A stretch of DNA of 64,000 nt, from contig CALVDR010000002.1 of the NCBI GenBank assembly GCA_944326365.1, positions 1 through 64,000 on the forward strand, in the 5' to 3' direction. Origin of the DNA: an uncultured Bacteroidales bacterium (lineage in GTDB: Bacteria; Bacteroidota; Bacteroidia; Bacteroidales; UBA932). The notes beneath the pieces were generated by a model. The model saw nothing but the letters and a program-made list of their open reading frames with translations, was not told the origin of the DNA and ran no database searches. Positions 36,827 to 45,213 of this stretch are shown piece by piece (position 1 is the stretch's first letter; every line of letters begins with the position of its first letter). The position numbers and the translations under genes are program-made.

Positions 36827-38974
36827 ATGGAAAACAATAAACTTGAATTTCTTGAAAAATTCGCCGTCAATCTGAATGAAAGGGCGGCACAGGGCAAACT
36901 GGACCCTGTCATCGGACGAGACGAGGAGATCCGTCGTGTCCTCCAGATATTGAGCCGAAGGACTAAGAACAACCCTATCCTGGTCGGTGAACCGGGTGTC
37001 GGAAAAACCGCGATATCCGAGGGCATCGCACAGAACATAGTGAACGGGAATGTCCCGGAGAATCTGAAGACTAAGAAGATCTATTCTCTGGACCTGGGTG
37101 CGCTGATAGCCGGTGCCAAATATCAGGGTGAATTCGAGGAAAGACTGAAGGGCGTCGTGAAGGAAGTCGTGGACAGCAACGGCGAGATCATACTGTTCAT
37201 AGATGAGATTCATACGCTGGTGGGCGCAGGACGTAGTTCCGGTGCGATGGATGCTTCGAATATCCTGAAACCGGCTCTGGCCAGAGGCGAACTGAGGACC
37301 ATAGGTTCCACTACACTGGATGAGTATCAGAAGTATTTCGAATCCGACAAGGCTCTGGAAAGGCGATTCCAGATGGTCATGGTGGACGAGCCTACCCCGG
37401 CAGAGTCCATATCCATTCTGAGGGGTCTGAAAGAGAAGTACGAAAACCATCACAAGGTACGTATCGAGGATGACGCCCTGATAGCGGCTGTGGAGCTTTC
37501 ACACAGGTATATCACGAACAGGTTTCTGCCGGACAAGGCTATAGACCTGGTAGATGAGGCTGCTTCGAAACTTCGTCTGGAGATGAATTCCGTACCGGAG
37601 CCGATAGATACTCTGAACAGCCGTATCCGTCAGCTCGAAATCGAAAAGGCGGCCATCAAGCGCGAGGGTGTCTCTCTTAAGATGGACAAGATCGAGGAAG
37701 AATTGAAAGAGCTTGGCAGCCAGAGAGAGGTGCTGATGAAGAAATGGGACGAGGAAAAGTCCATACTCTCAGGTCTGCAGACAGCCAGACAACAGGTGGA
37801 AGACTATAAAATCCAGGCACAGAATGCAGAGCGTGCAGGCGATTATGGAAAGGTGGCGGAAATCCGTTACGGAAAGATGGCCGATGCGAAGAAGAAGATA
37901 GATGAGCTGACAGCCAGGCAGGCTGCCATCAAGGACCCTATCATCACCGAGGCAGTCACTCCGGAGGATATCGCCGAAGTGGTCGCCAAGTGGACGGGCA
38001 TCCCTGTGAAGAGAATGCTTGAAAGCGAGAAGGAGAAGCTTCTGAGGATGGAAAGCGAGCTTCACAAGAGGGTGGTCGGTCAGGACCAGGCCATACAGGC
38101 TGTGTCTGATGCGGTCCGCAGAAGCCGGGCAGGTCTGCAGAACGAGAAGAGGCCTATAGGATCGTTTCTTTTCCTCGGCACTACGGGTGTGGGCAAGACC
38201 GAGCTGGCGAAGGCTTTGGCCGAGTTCCTGTTCAACGACGAGAACATGATGACCCGTATCGATATGAGCGAATATCAGGAGCGTCATTCCGTGAGCCGTC
38301 TGGTCGGTGCGCCTCCGGGATATGTAGGATATGACGAGGGCGGTCAGCTGACCGAGGCCGTCAGAAGGAAACCTTATTCCGTAATCCTGCTCGATGAAAT
38401 CGAGAAAGCCCATCCGGACGTATTCAATATCCTGCTCCAGGTTCTGGATGACGGTCGTCTGACCGACAATAAGGGCCGTACAGTGGACTTCAAGAACACT
38501 ATCCTGATCATGACGTCCAATGCCGGTGCCGAAATCATTCAGGGATATATGGACCGCCTCTCCGATGATGACTCTCCTGCCAGGAGGTCCGAGATACTCG
38601 GACAATGCCGGAAGGAAGTCCTCGATGTCCTGAAAGGTACGGTCAGGCCTGAGTTTCTGAACCGTATCGACGAGATCATAATGTTCGAACCTCTGACGAA
38701 GAAAGATATCCGTGAGATTCTGCATCTTCAGATGGATGATCTCCGGGAGAAACTGGCCGGAAACGGTGTTTCGATATCGTTCTCGAAAGCCTTTGAGGAC
38801 TATATGACGGACAAGGGTTATGATCCTGCCTATGGCGCGAGACCGATCAAGCGTCTGATGCAGCGTGAACTTGTGAATCTGATAGCAAAGGCTATTCTGG
38901 ACGGCAGTGTCCACAAGGAGTCTGAAATTCTGGTGGATGTCCTGGACGGGGCCATCCGGATCACTGAAAAATAG
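36827..38974 (+). CDS. clpB: ClpB-type disaggregase lacking the N-terminal domain
   Basis: 715 residues from ATG 36827 ([18 protein letters not shown]), against about 860 in full ClpB. NBD1 begins almost at once ([21 protein letters not shown]). The coiled-coil M domain (about 310-430) is present, which separates it from ClpA and ClpC. NBD2 has [13 protein letters not shown] and [14 protein letters not shown]. The about 145-residue Clp_N domain is absent and there is no room for it upstream. It unfolds and refolds aggregates with DnaK; without the N-domain some substrates may be lost. Confidence 0.9.
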   Translation: MENNKLEFLEKFAVNLNERAAQGKLDPVIGRDEEIRRVLQILSRRTKNNPILVGEPGVGKTAISEGIAQNIVNGNVPENLKTKKIYSLDLGALIAGAKYQGEFEERLKGVVKEVVDSNGEIILFIDEIHTLVGAGRSSGAMDASNILKPALARGELRTIGSTTLDEYQKYFESDKALERRFQMVMVDEPTPAESISILRGLKEKYENHHKVRIEDDALIAAVELSHRYITNRFLPDKAIDLVDEAASKLRLEMNSVPEPIDTLNSRIRQLEIEKAAIKREGVSLKMDKIEEELKELGSQREVLMKKWDEEKSILSGLQTARQQVEDYKIQAQNAERAGDYGKVAEIRYGKMADAKKKIDELTARQAAIKDPIITEAVTPEDIAEVVAKWTGIPVKRMLESEKEKLLRMESELHKRVVGQDQAIQAVSDAVRRSRAGLQNEKRPIGSFLFLGTTGVGKTELAKALAEFLFNDENMMTRIDMSEYQERHSVSRLVGAPPGYVGYDEGGQLTEAVRRKPYSVILLDEIEKAHPDVFNILLQVLDDGRLTDNKGRTVDFKNTILIMTSNAGAEIIQGYMDRLSDDDSPARRSEILGQCRKEVLDVLKGTVRPEFLNRIDEIIMFEPLTKKDIREILHLQMDDLREKLAGNGVSISFSKAFEDYMTDKGYDPAYGARPIKRLMQRELVNLIAKAILDGSVHKESEILVDVLDGAIRITEK

Positions 38975-38999
38975 CTGATATAATTCTTGTTGAAAAGTC

Positions 39000-39056
39000 G
39001 ACTCTCACCTTTGTAATTGATTATGAATCATAAACAGGGGTGGGAGTCGTATCTTT
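39000..39056 (+). terminator. clpB terminator
   Basis: GACTCTCACC (39000-39009) pairs with GGTGGGAGTC (39039-39048), followed by GTATCTTTT. The loop contains an ATTATGAATCATAA palindrome. Confidence 0.65.
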
Positions 39057-39061
39057 TCATG

Positions 39062-39200
39062 TAATGTGGATTTGTACAAGGCGAGAGGAGGGGGTATTGT
39101 ATCATTTTTTGTATCGGATAATATTCTTCCTGGCTGGTATGAAATTATGGCACCGAATGGAGTGATTGCATATATTTGTGTAGGATCATCATTGGCATAG
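39062..39200 (+). pseudogene. Orphan toxin C-terminal fragment 1
   Basis: An open stretch without a start codon (open from about 39023) reads ...GGGIVSFFVSDNILPGWYEI and then MAPNGVIAYICVGSSLA before TAG at 39198-39200. Its end aligns with the end of the lipoprotein at 40194-41777 (PGMYIIPTQNGLPVYIYVG): Pro-Gly, Tyr, Ile, Asn-Gly, Tyr-Ile and Val-Gly agree in place. About 70 bp of its 3' part recur at 43571-43636. I read it as the leftover C-terminus of a displaced toxin; no immunity gene follows it. Confidence 0.55.
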
Positions 39201-39263
39201 CATATACTTTTGTGCAAAATGATTGGATTTTGTCCAAATATGTATTTCTTGCGGTACAAAATA

Positions 39264-39295
39264 TTGCTAATGGGAGGATATGTTTCTTATCTTTG
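39264..39295 (+). promoter_or_regulatory. Promoter of the toxin-like locus
   Basis: TTG (39264-39266), 21 bp, TATCTTTG (39288-39295). Transcription would start near 39301, about 50 nt before the ATG at 39351. Confidence 0.65.
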
Positions 39296-39350
39296 CTAAC
39301 GCAACACCACGAAGAACAATAATAACCAATAACCGAACAATAATACAGAC

Positions 39351-40154
39351 ATGAAGAAGACGATTCTGACGATGATTGCGGCATCCGTACTGATGTCGTG
39401 GAGCAATCAATGTTTACAGGCACAGGACTACCGGCCGAACCCGGAAGGGTATCTGATGGAACGTTACGGAGTGACGGCGTGGCAGGAAGAAATGATCAAC
39501 TGGTATTCGTGGATACGTTCGAGAGAACTTGATTCGCTGAAGACGCTTGACCTGGCGCCGCAAGAATACCGTAAAGAGCGGGATTCGGTGACCTATATCT
39601 ACTATGCGCGTATCGGGAGCATACTGACAGAAGAACAGAAGAGCAAGTTTGATCCAGAAGCCTTCAAGGCAGCGAAAGCGAAGGAAATCAGGATACTGGA
39701 ACTTCCAGTAGAAAAAGAGATAGCGATGGGGAAGATGAAGTCAGAGTATGACAAATCGGTTGCGGCGCTTTCGGGATTGCCATATCGGGAGAAGAAGCAG
39801 AGGAAGGCTGTTCTGGATTCGGAATACAGAGGGAAAATCAAGATGTTGATCGGAGAAGAAAAATACGGGGAATGGACGGCATATAAGAACAGCGCCGTGG
39901 AGAGAAAGTTCAAGGAGCAGTTCGGGTTCACTGATTCGGAATTTGAGCTATACAAGGAGTTGGAAAACAGACAGGCAGTGGAGATACTTGTCATAAAGAA
40001 TACTGTGACTGAGCCGATGGAGAGGGGAGATAAGATAGCAGCGGCGAAGCAGGCGAAAGTGGACAGTCTGAGGGCTGTACTTCCGCATGAGACCTTCGGG
40101 AAATGGTACGAATACTATCAGCGTAAGGAAGCCCAGAGACAGCAGTCCAGATGA
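39351..40154 (+). CDS. Secreted helical protein, first gene of the toxin-like locus
   Basis: 267 residues with a signal peptide (MKKTILTMIAASVLMSWSNQ and on to QAQ). The mature protein is rich in Lys, Glu and aromatic residues and predicted helical, without Cys. EYRKERDSVTYIYYARIGSILTEEQKSKFDPEAF resembles periplasmic Spy-like proteins, but no domain is certain. It is 40 bp before the lipoprotein gene at 40194 and shares its codon habits (AGG, ATA, GGA), unlike the neighbouring core genes, so it probably belongs to the same transferred unit. Confidence 0.7.
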   Translation: MKKTILTMIAASVLMSWSNQCLQAQDYRPNPEGYLMERYGVTAWQEEMINWYSWIRSRELDSLKTLDLAPQEYRKERDSVTYIYYARIGSILTEEQKSKFDPEAFKAAKAKEIRILELPVEKEIAMGKMKSEYDKSVAALSGLPYREKKQRKAVLDSEYRGKIKMLIGEEKYGEWTAYKNSAVERKFKEQFGFTDSEFELYKELENRQAVEILVIKNTVTEPMERGDKIAAAKQAKVDSLRAVLPHETFGKWYEYYQRKEAQRQQSR

Positions 40155-40193
40155 TATTATTAGAGAATAATGAGACGATAAAAACTGAAAACG

Positions 40194-41777
40194 ATGAAAA
40201 GACTATTATATAAAGTCATCCGGCTGGTGTTGCTGATAGGAGTGGCGGCAGTGATACCGGACTGTGCGAAGATACCGGAACTTCACGAGCAGGAGGCGGA
40301 ACCGGACAGCAGGGTAAGTCTGAGTGTAGAAGAAGCGAGACGGTACTTCGAGAGCGAGTATGGGACGTTATCCGTGACGAAGACGGTTAATGGTGAGGAC
40401 AGGGTACCGTGGCTGATGCCGGGAGACATCACGCCGATGTGGGAAAAAGCGGTGGAGTCGTGGAAAGGGAATACTGCGAGCGTGGATGTTGAGGTGATAC
40501 CTACGTACCGTTACAGGGCGGTGCGGTCAGAGTTCAGGGACGGGAAGGCGGAAGCTTATACTGTGGGCGTTTGCCAGAAGCTTGTGGTGGTGAAGAAGTA
40601 CGACGAAAAATGCGGAGAATACAGGATGGGTCAGTACATATTGACGCTGATACCTGACAGGGGCTATGACCGGAGCCATAGGGGAAACGTGGCGGGGATG
40701 TTCATCAATACGGGGGACAAGGGGAGTTACAGCGGACTGGCGGTGTACTTCTGCGGAGGGCTGCCGATGCGGCTTGACAGGTATGAAGGAGGAGAGAAGA
40801 CAGGCTGGATCAGTGCCTTCGGAACTAAGGACACGCAAGAGTTCGTGCGAAGGGTTAACATGATCTGCAGGGAATTAGGGAAGATAAAGTTTCTGAGAGG
40901 AAGAGCAGTACAGACGAAGTATGGTGAGGACATATGGGATGACGGCACAGACGGGGATTGGGATTATGGCTCTATGGATGGCTACACTGACATGGGGGAC
41001 GGAATCTATCAGGATAGCGAGGGCGACTACTATATAGACTGGGACGGGGACGGCAATATTGACTCGTTCTATATAATGCCAGAGGAACCTGTCGAACCAG
41101 ATGAGCCGGATTGGCCGGATCCGATAGAAGAAGATGAGCCGGACCCTGACTGGCCACCGATAGATACCGGAGATGGAGACGATGGAGGGATGACCGATTA
41201 TGATTGGGACAGCGGTTGGTCACCGGATGGAGGCAGCAGTAACAAGCCGGATAAGCCGGAAGGAGGTGAAGACGATGAAGAAGCCATAGCACTGGGCAGG
41301 CAGGGAGTCTCAAAGATGGCCGGTGACCTGAGATCAGGGAATGTGAATTGTTATAAGGCAGCCAATGGAGCATTGACAGGTATAGGAACAGCTATAAATG
41401 CAAATGGGATTATAACATCTGCAGTAAATTTTGTTGATAGTATTGACAAAAGTATAGAGACTCTATGTAATTTTGGAACTAAGTTATCAATTGTTGGGGC
41501 TGGTTTGAGTGTTGCACAAACAATACTTGTTGTTACAAATGAAGATGAATTTGGTGAAAGTGAAATTTTGTCTTTGGTTTCTGCTGCATTGGGGGTCGCA
41601 GCTGTTTTTTTACCGCCATTTTCTATTGCGGCAGGCGTCGTTGGCATATCGAGTTGTGTCGTTGGTTTAATTGCGACAGGTCTGTCTTCATATTGTCAAC
41701 CAGGAATGTATATTATACCAACACAAAACGGTTTACCTGTATATATTTACGTAGGAAATTACTCATGGTACTGTTAA
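40194..41777 (+). CDS. Putative polymorphic lipoprotein toxin
   Basis: 527 residues. Lipobox at Cys 24 (VIPDC). A folded N-terminal domain (about 38-235; LSVEEARRYFESEYG, VPWLMPGDITPMWEKAV) precedes an Asp/Pro/Gly-rich linker (about 240-370) that includes an EF-hand-like loop DWDGDGNID. The C-terminal domain (about 380-527) is Gly/Ala-rich and hydrophobic (VSAALGVAAVFLPPFSIAAG, VVGISSCVVGLIATG), like a pore-forming segment, and ends PGMYIIPTQNGLPVYIYVGN. From about 41340 base composition drops to AT-rich and codon use changes. A small membrane protein gene overlaps its end. I infer a surface-attached, membrane-targeting toxin; this is not proven. Confidence 0.6.
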   Translation: MKRLLYKVIRLVLLIGVAAVIPDCAKIPELHEQEAEPDSRVSLSVEEARRYFESEYGTLSVTKTVNGEDRVPWLMPGDITPMWEKAVESWKGNTASVDVEVIPTYRYRAVRSEFRDGKAEAYTVGVCQKLVVVKKYDEKCGEYRMGQYILTLIPDRGYDRSHRGNVAGMFINTGDKGSYSGLAVYFCGGLPMRLDRYEGGEKTGWISAFGTKDTQEFVRRVNMICRELGKIKFLRGRAVQTKYGEDIWDDGTDGDWDYGSMDGYTDMGDGIYQDSEGDYYIDWDGDGNIDSFYIMPEEPVEPDEPDWPDPIEEDEPDPDWPPIDTGDGDDGGMTDYDWDSGWSPDGGSSNKPDKPEGGEDDEEAIALGRQGVSKMAGDLRSGNVNCYKAANGALTGIGTAINANGIITSAVNFVDSIDKSIETLCNFGTKLSIVGAGLSVAQTILVVTNEDEFGESEILSLVSAALGVAAVFLPPFSIAAGVVGISSCVVGLIATGLSSYCQPGMYIIPTQNGLPVYIYVGNYSWYC

Positions 41778-42265
41778 ATATGCAAAAATATTGTAATGCA
41801 TGGAGAGCATTTTATAGGAATTTTATTTTCATGCTGACAATGACAGTTTTACTTCCTATATTGATAGCAGTGTCAGTGATGGGAGTGGTAATATTATGTA
41901 ATGTATGGATTGTCGTCATATGTTCATTATACATAGTATTTATACTTTTTTTGTTGATAATTACCGGTTTTGTATATTCGGAACTGACCAAAGAATGTCT
42001 TGTCATAAGACATAAGTTTTTCAGATTCTATCGAAAGAACATCTTATATAGCGAAATTGAAACGATAGAATTTCTTACAAAATCGAGTATTATTCATAGG
42101 TGTGTCATGCGAGTGAAAAGTAAGAATAAAAGCAGGTATAGCAGTTTTTGTTTCGATGGTATGTCATTAAACGTTTTACCTGAATTTGTGGAAGAACTGC
42201 GGTCGAAGGGAGTTGAGGTGAAATGTTCGCCGTACAAGTACAAGGGGAGGATGATATATCTGTGA
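41765..42265 (+). CDS. Putative immunity protein, membrane, PH-like
   Basis: 166 residues from ATG 41765, overlapping the toxin gene by 13 bp; ATG 41780, two bp past its stop, is the alternative. Two membrane helices (about 19-65) are followed by a beta-rich PH-like domain (VIRHKFFRFYRKNILYSEIETIEF) and the tail FVEELRSKGVEVKCSPYKY. The arrangement (two helices plus small cytosolic PH-like domain, coupled to a toxin with a pore-like end) suits an inner-membrane immunity protein. It is AT-rich, like the toxin C-terminus. A paralog is at 43637-44089 with a nearly identical 3' end. Confidence 0.6.
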   Translation: MVLLNMQKYCNAWRAFYRNFIFMLTMTVLLPILIAVSVMGVVILCNVWIVVICSLYIVFILFLLIITGFVYSELTKECLVIRHKFFRFYRKNILYSEIETIEFLTKSSIIHRCVMRVKSKNKSRYSSFCFDGMSLNVLPEFVEELRSKGVEVKCSPYKYKGRMIYL

Positions 42266-42357
42266 GGGTTCTGGATTTTCTGAAACGTTATCCTGAGTCG
42301 TTAAGGGAAAAGGCTTTTGAGTCTCATGTTGACGTTTATATTGAGAGTGGATTATAG
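42262..42357 (+). pseudogene. Short open remnant after the immunity gene
   Basis: A GTG overlapping the immunity stop opens 31 codons (VRVLDFLKRYPESLREKAFE and SHVDVYIESGL), ending TAG. Too short and unrecognised; probably the tail of a lost gene in the same cassette array. Confidence 0.35.
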
Positions 42358-42394
42358 GAACTTGATTTGTTGTTCGGTCAATTGATAGAATATT

Positions 42395-43534
42395 ATGAAG
42401 ATCATGTACCTGGTTTTAGTTTGCCTGAGATATCTTAGGTTGGCAATGGCGTTGGTCCTTGTCTTTCATGTGCTCGCAACGTGCGGGCACAGGGAAGGCA
42501 AGTATGACGGAGATGAAAACTATGATGTACGCATTGAGACGTTTTCGGAACCGGAATATTTGCGTGCGGCCATATACGCATTCGATTCGGAAGGTATAGG
42601 ATATGCCGCCCAGCCGTTGTACACGAAGGAAGACTACGGCTACAGCCGGAAGGAATTCATCTTGCACAGGAGTAGAGACCGGGGCAGGACATGGGAAGCC
42701 ATAGGGAAAAGGCAAGGGAACTGTGTTGAGATAAGTACGTATAAGGATTACATATACTTTGTAGTGTATTATTATGATTATTATAAAAAAATCGATGCGC
42801 CTTCTGAGATTCTGAGATGTTCAACAAAAAACAATTATAAGCTGGAACGGGTATCAAGGTTTGACCGGGAGATTTATGAATTTCATGTTTTCAACGATTC
42901 TACGTATGCCTGTGGCATGTACCTAGGGGATGATAGAGACACTCTGTTGGTTACGAAAGATTCGGGAAAGACCTGGGAAGAACCGGCTCTTCCAGGGAAC
43001 TTTGGCGGGGATCAATATCTTGCGTATGACGGTAATAATGTATATGTGGCTCTATTCATGAATGATGGCAGTGGTCAGGCGTTGATGGTCAAAGATATAG
43101 TAAATGGGAAAGAAACGATAATCCCGTTCAGAAGTCTTTATAGTATAGCTGCATCAGGTAATTTGTTTACCGCTAACCCCGATTTGAATTTTTATCATTA
43201 TGACGGGGACACAATGGAAGAGATATCATCGTTCCGCTGGAATCCGTGGCAAGGCTCATATCATCCGATTTCATTGGTAAAGAGAGGCGACTTTGTGGTA
43301 TGCAGGGCTCTTCAGTTTCCGGGGGAGACAGGGAAGAAGGATTGTCTATTCGGGTCGGTTGACGGGGGTTATCATTGGAAGTCGTTTCTGATGGGAGATG
43401 ACATGGGGTTTCCTGTCGTTCCTATAGGGGATGCGGATGATATATCCGCCGGGGTAGATTCCCTGTCCGTATTTTTTACGAACGGGAAAACGTTGAATGT
43501 TCTGACATTGAAGAAAAAGAGCGGGAAGGAATAG
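42395..43534 (+). CDS. BNR/sialidase-like beta-propeller lipoprotein
   Basis: 379 residues with a hydrophobic start and a lipobox VLATC (Cys about 30). It contains Asp-box-like repeats typical of BNR propellers: SRDRGRTWEA (about 92), TKDSGKTWEE (about 193) and SVDGGYHWKS (about 328). No sialidase Arg triad or FRIP motif is seen, so catalysis is unlikely. It stands between the two immunity-like genes and may be another cassette passenger or a surface binding protein. Unknown role. Confidence 0.65.
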   Translation: MKIMYLVLVCLRYLRLAMALVLVFHVLATCGHREGKYDGDENYDVRIETFSEPEYLRAAIYAFDSEGIGYAAQPLYTKEDYGYSRKEFILHRSRDRGRTWEAIGKRQGNCVEISTYKDYIYFVVYYYDYYKKIDAPSEILRCSTKNNYKLERVSRFDREIYEFHVFNDSTYACGMYLGDDRDTLLVTKDSGKTWEEPALPGNFGGDQYLAYDGNNVYVALFMNDGSGQALMVKDIVNGKETIIPFRSLYSIAASGNLFTANPDLNFYHYDGDTMEEISSFRWNPWQGSYHPISLVKRGDFVVCRALQFPGETGKKDCLFGSVDGGYHWKSFLMGDDMGFPVVPIGDADDISAGVDSLSVFFTNGKTLNVLTLKKKSGKE

Positions 43535-43570
43535 TGCTGTTCTTGTCGTCAGACAGACCTTGCGTGATAG

Positions 43571-43633
43571 TATGAAATTATGGCATCGAATGGAGAGATT
43601 GCATATATTTGTGTAGGATCATCATTGGCATAG
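43571..43633 (+). pseudogene. Orphan toxin C-terminal fragment 2
   Basis: YEIMASNGEIAYICVGSSLA followed by TAG (43631-43633), bounded upstream by in-frame stops. DNA is nearly identical to 39138-39200. It is directly followed, after 3 bp, by the ATG of an immunity-like gene, exactly as a toxin end would be. Confidence 0.6.
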
Positions 43634-43636
43634 CAT

Positions 43637-44089
43637 ATGAAAAATAAATATTTTACAAGACAGACAGGAATCAAGACGATAATATATCCGGCAATTCCCA
43701 TTTTTGTATGTGGTCTGATATTGTTGCCCAAATATCCCCAGCTATTTTGGTTTATAGTCGGCTATGCCACTTATGTAGTCATTGTGACTATTGTATCTTT
43801 TAATTTTCCTGTATTGTCAGGCAGCTCATTGATAATAAAAAATGCTATTTTCCGATTCATTCAGATTAAGTATAAGTACCCTAATATTAAATCGGTAGTG
43901 GTGTCTTTTGGAGCTTATCAAAATTTGCCATGCAAAATCAGATTGCGAGATCGCAAATTTGAGCGATTGTTTTCAATATCCAGCATGGGATATGAATCCG
44001 TCCGCCCGTTCGTGGAAGAACTGCGGTCGAAGGGCGTAGCGGTGAAATGCCCGCCGTACAAGTACAAGGGGAGGATGATATATCTGTGA
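43637..44089 (+). CDS. Second putative immunity protein, orphan
   Basis: 150 residues. Two membrane helices (about 13-60) are followed by a PH-like part (LIIKNAIFRFIQIKYKYPNI) and FVEELRSKGVAVKCPPYKYKG, matching the tail of the protein at 41765-42265. The upstream parts of the two differ in sequence but not in layout, as expected for immunity proteins matched to different toxins. It now has only a 21-codon toxin remnant in front, so it would be an orphan immunity gene. Its stop is 2 bp before the next ATG. Confidence 0.6.
   Translation: MKNKYFTRQTGIKTIIYPAIPIFVCGLILLPKYPQLFWFIVGYATYVVIVTIVSFNFPVLSGSSLIIKNAIFRFIQIKYKYPNIKSVVVSFGAYQNLPCKIRLRDRKFERLFSISSMGYESVRPFVEELRSKGVAVKCPPYKYKGRMIYL
44009..44089 (+). 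repeat. Conserved 3' end shared by both immunity-like genes
   Basis: The last 81 bp of this gene match the last 81 bp of the other (42185-42265) with only a handful of changes, while the upstream DNA of the two genes does not align by eye. It is a possible recombination end for cassette exchange. Confidence 0.7.
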
Positions 44090-44091
44090 TT

Positions 44092-45126
44092 ATGAATCGG
44101 ATAAGCTGCGTAGTTTTTGTTGCATTAGTCAGTCTGTCTTGCACTTCGTCAGATTTTGTGAGGCGGAGCGTGGAGGAACGGTCGCTGCCAGAGGATTCTG
44201 TGGCTATGGATGTCCGGCTGGCCAGGACTGTATGGAAAGATGCCGCATGGGCAGGGGAATATGACAGAAATATCTTTCAGGAATATGTTCTTCCGCCTCA
44301 GGTGGCAGACGAGCCTGTAGAATATCGGTGGCGTGAAGATATTCCGCGATGGCTGTCACCTGACATAGGACCGGAAGATGATCTCATCACGGCAGCACGG
44401 AAGATAAACGCTGCGGTGGATGTCCCGGTGAAACCGGAGACGTGGGGAAATCCACAGATGGGCTATTCGAAGACCATGACCGGAGCCTTCGGCAAATGCG
44501 ATGACAGGGCGATACTTCTGGCTATGGCACTCCGGTCATACGGAATCCCTGCCGCATTCGAGTATGTGCCGAATTGGGGAAGGAAGAACAACGGCCATTC
44601 GTTCTGCAGCGTCATCCTGCCGTCTGATTCCGTACTTGTATTTCAGGACAGGAAAGATGACGGCGAGAATGTCAGCTATTCGGACCTGCCGCCTAAAGTC
44701 TACCGGCGGACATTCTTCATGCAGAAAGACAATCCCGTATACCGCCGAAGAGGGAAAGAGCCGGTTCCCCGACAGTTCGAAGACTGCCGTTTTAAAGATG
44801 TAACCGGATATCATCAAATAGCCCAGACTGATGTCCGTGTGGATATTCCTGCCAAAACGCGGGACAGGATAGCCTATCTGGCGGTATTTACGCCGCAAGG
44901 ATGGGAATCGGTAGCCTTTGCGGAAATAAGGAACGGCAGAGCCGTTTTCGAGGATGTAGGGGCAGATATACTGTATCTCCCGTGCCTCTATGAAAATACC
45001 GGTCCAGTTCCGGCAGGTGCTCCTGTCATTGTCCGGCAGGACTCAATAGAGAAGATATTGCCGGGAGACGGGAATGAGGATTGCGGCGGAGCCGCAATGA
45101 AAATCGGAAAAAATTCCTTAAATTAG
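44092..45126 (+). CDS. Transglutaminase-like lipoprotein
   Basis: 344 residues from ATG 44092 (MNRISCVVFVALVSLSC), lipobox LSLSC at Cys 17. The central transglutaminase core shows the Cys in GAFGKCDDRAILLAMALRSYGIPAAF and the His in NGHSFCSVI, with an Asp in LVFQDRKD. Such lipoproteins may cut or link peptides at the cell surface; substrate unknown. It follows the orphan immunity gene at 2 bp. Near its end a palindrome (45080-45098, ATTGCGGCGGAGCCGCAAT) encodes DCGGAAM. Confidence 0.75.
   Translation: MNRISCVVFVALVSLSCTSSDFVRRSVEERSLPEDSVAMDVRLARTVWKDAAWAGEYDRNIFQEYVLPPQVADEPVEYRWREDIPRWLSPDIGPEDDLITAARKINAAVDVPVKPETWGNPQMGYSKTMTGAFGKCDDRAILLAMALRSYGIPAAFEYVPNWGRKNNGHSFCSVILPSDSVLVFQDRKDDGENVSYSDLPPKVYRRTFFMQKDNPVYRRRGKEPVPRQFEDCRFKDVTGYHQIAQTDVRVDIPAKTRDRIAYLAVFTPQGWESVAFAEIRNGRAVFEDVGADILYLPCLYENTGPVPAGAPVIVRQDSIEKILPGDGNEDCGGAAMKIGKNSLN
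45080..45098. repeat. ATTG...CAAT palindrome at the end of the transglutaminase gene
   Basis: ATTGCGGCGGAGCCGCAAT, 8 bp arms around a 3 bp loop, a member of the window's palindrome family. Confidence 0.65.
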
Positions 45127-45160
45127 CCGTCCTGAAAGCTGTGCCTGAGGGACGGCTTTC
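45125..45160 (+). terminator. Terminator at the end of the toxin-like locus
   Basis: AGCCGTCC (45125-45132) pairs with GGACGGCT (45150-45157), then TTCATT. The stem overlaps the stop codon; the T run is weak. Confidence 0.5.
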
Positions 45161-45213
45161 ATTATATACGCATATTGATGACACGGTTTTTTTCAGGTTT
45201 CAGGTCTTCGGGA

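Noticed and set aside
42395..43534. An active sialidase
   Set aside because: Asp-box-like repeats are present, but the Arg triad, FRIP motif and catalytic Tyr/Glu pair are not evident.
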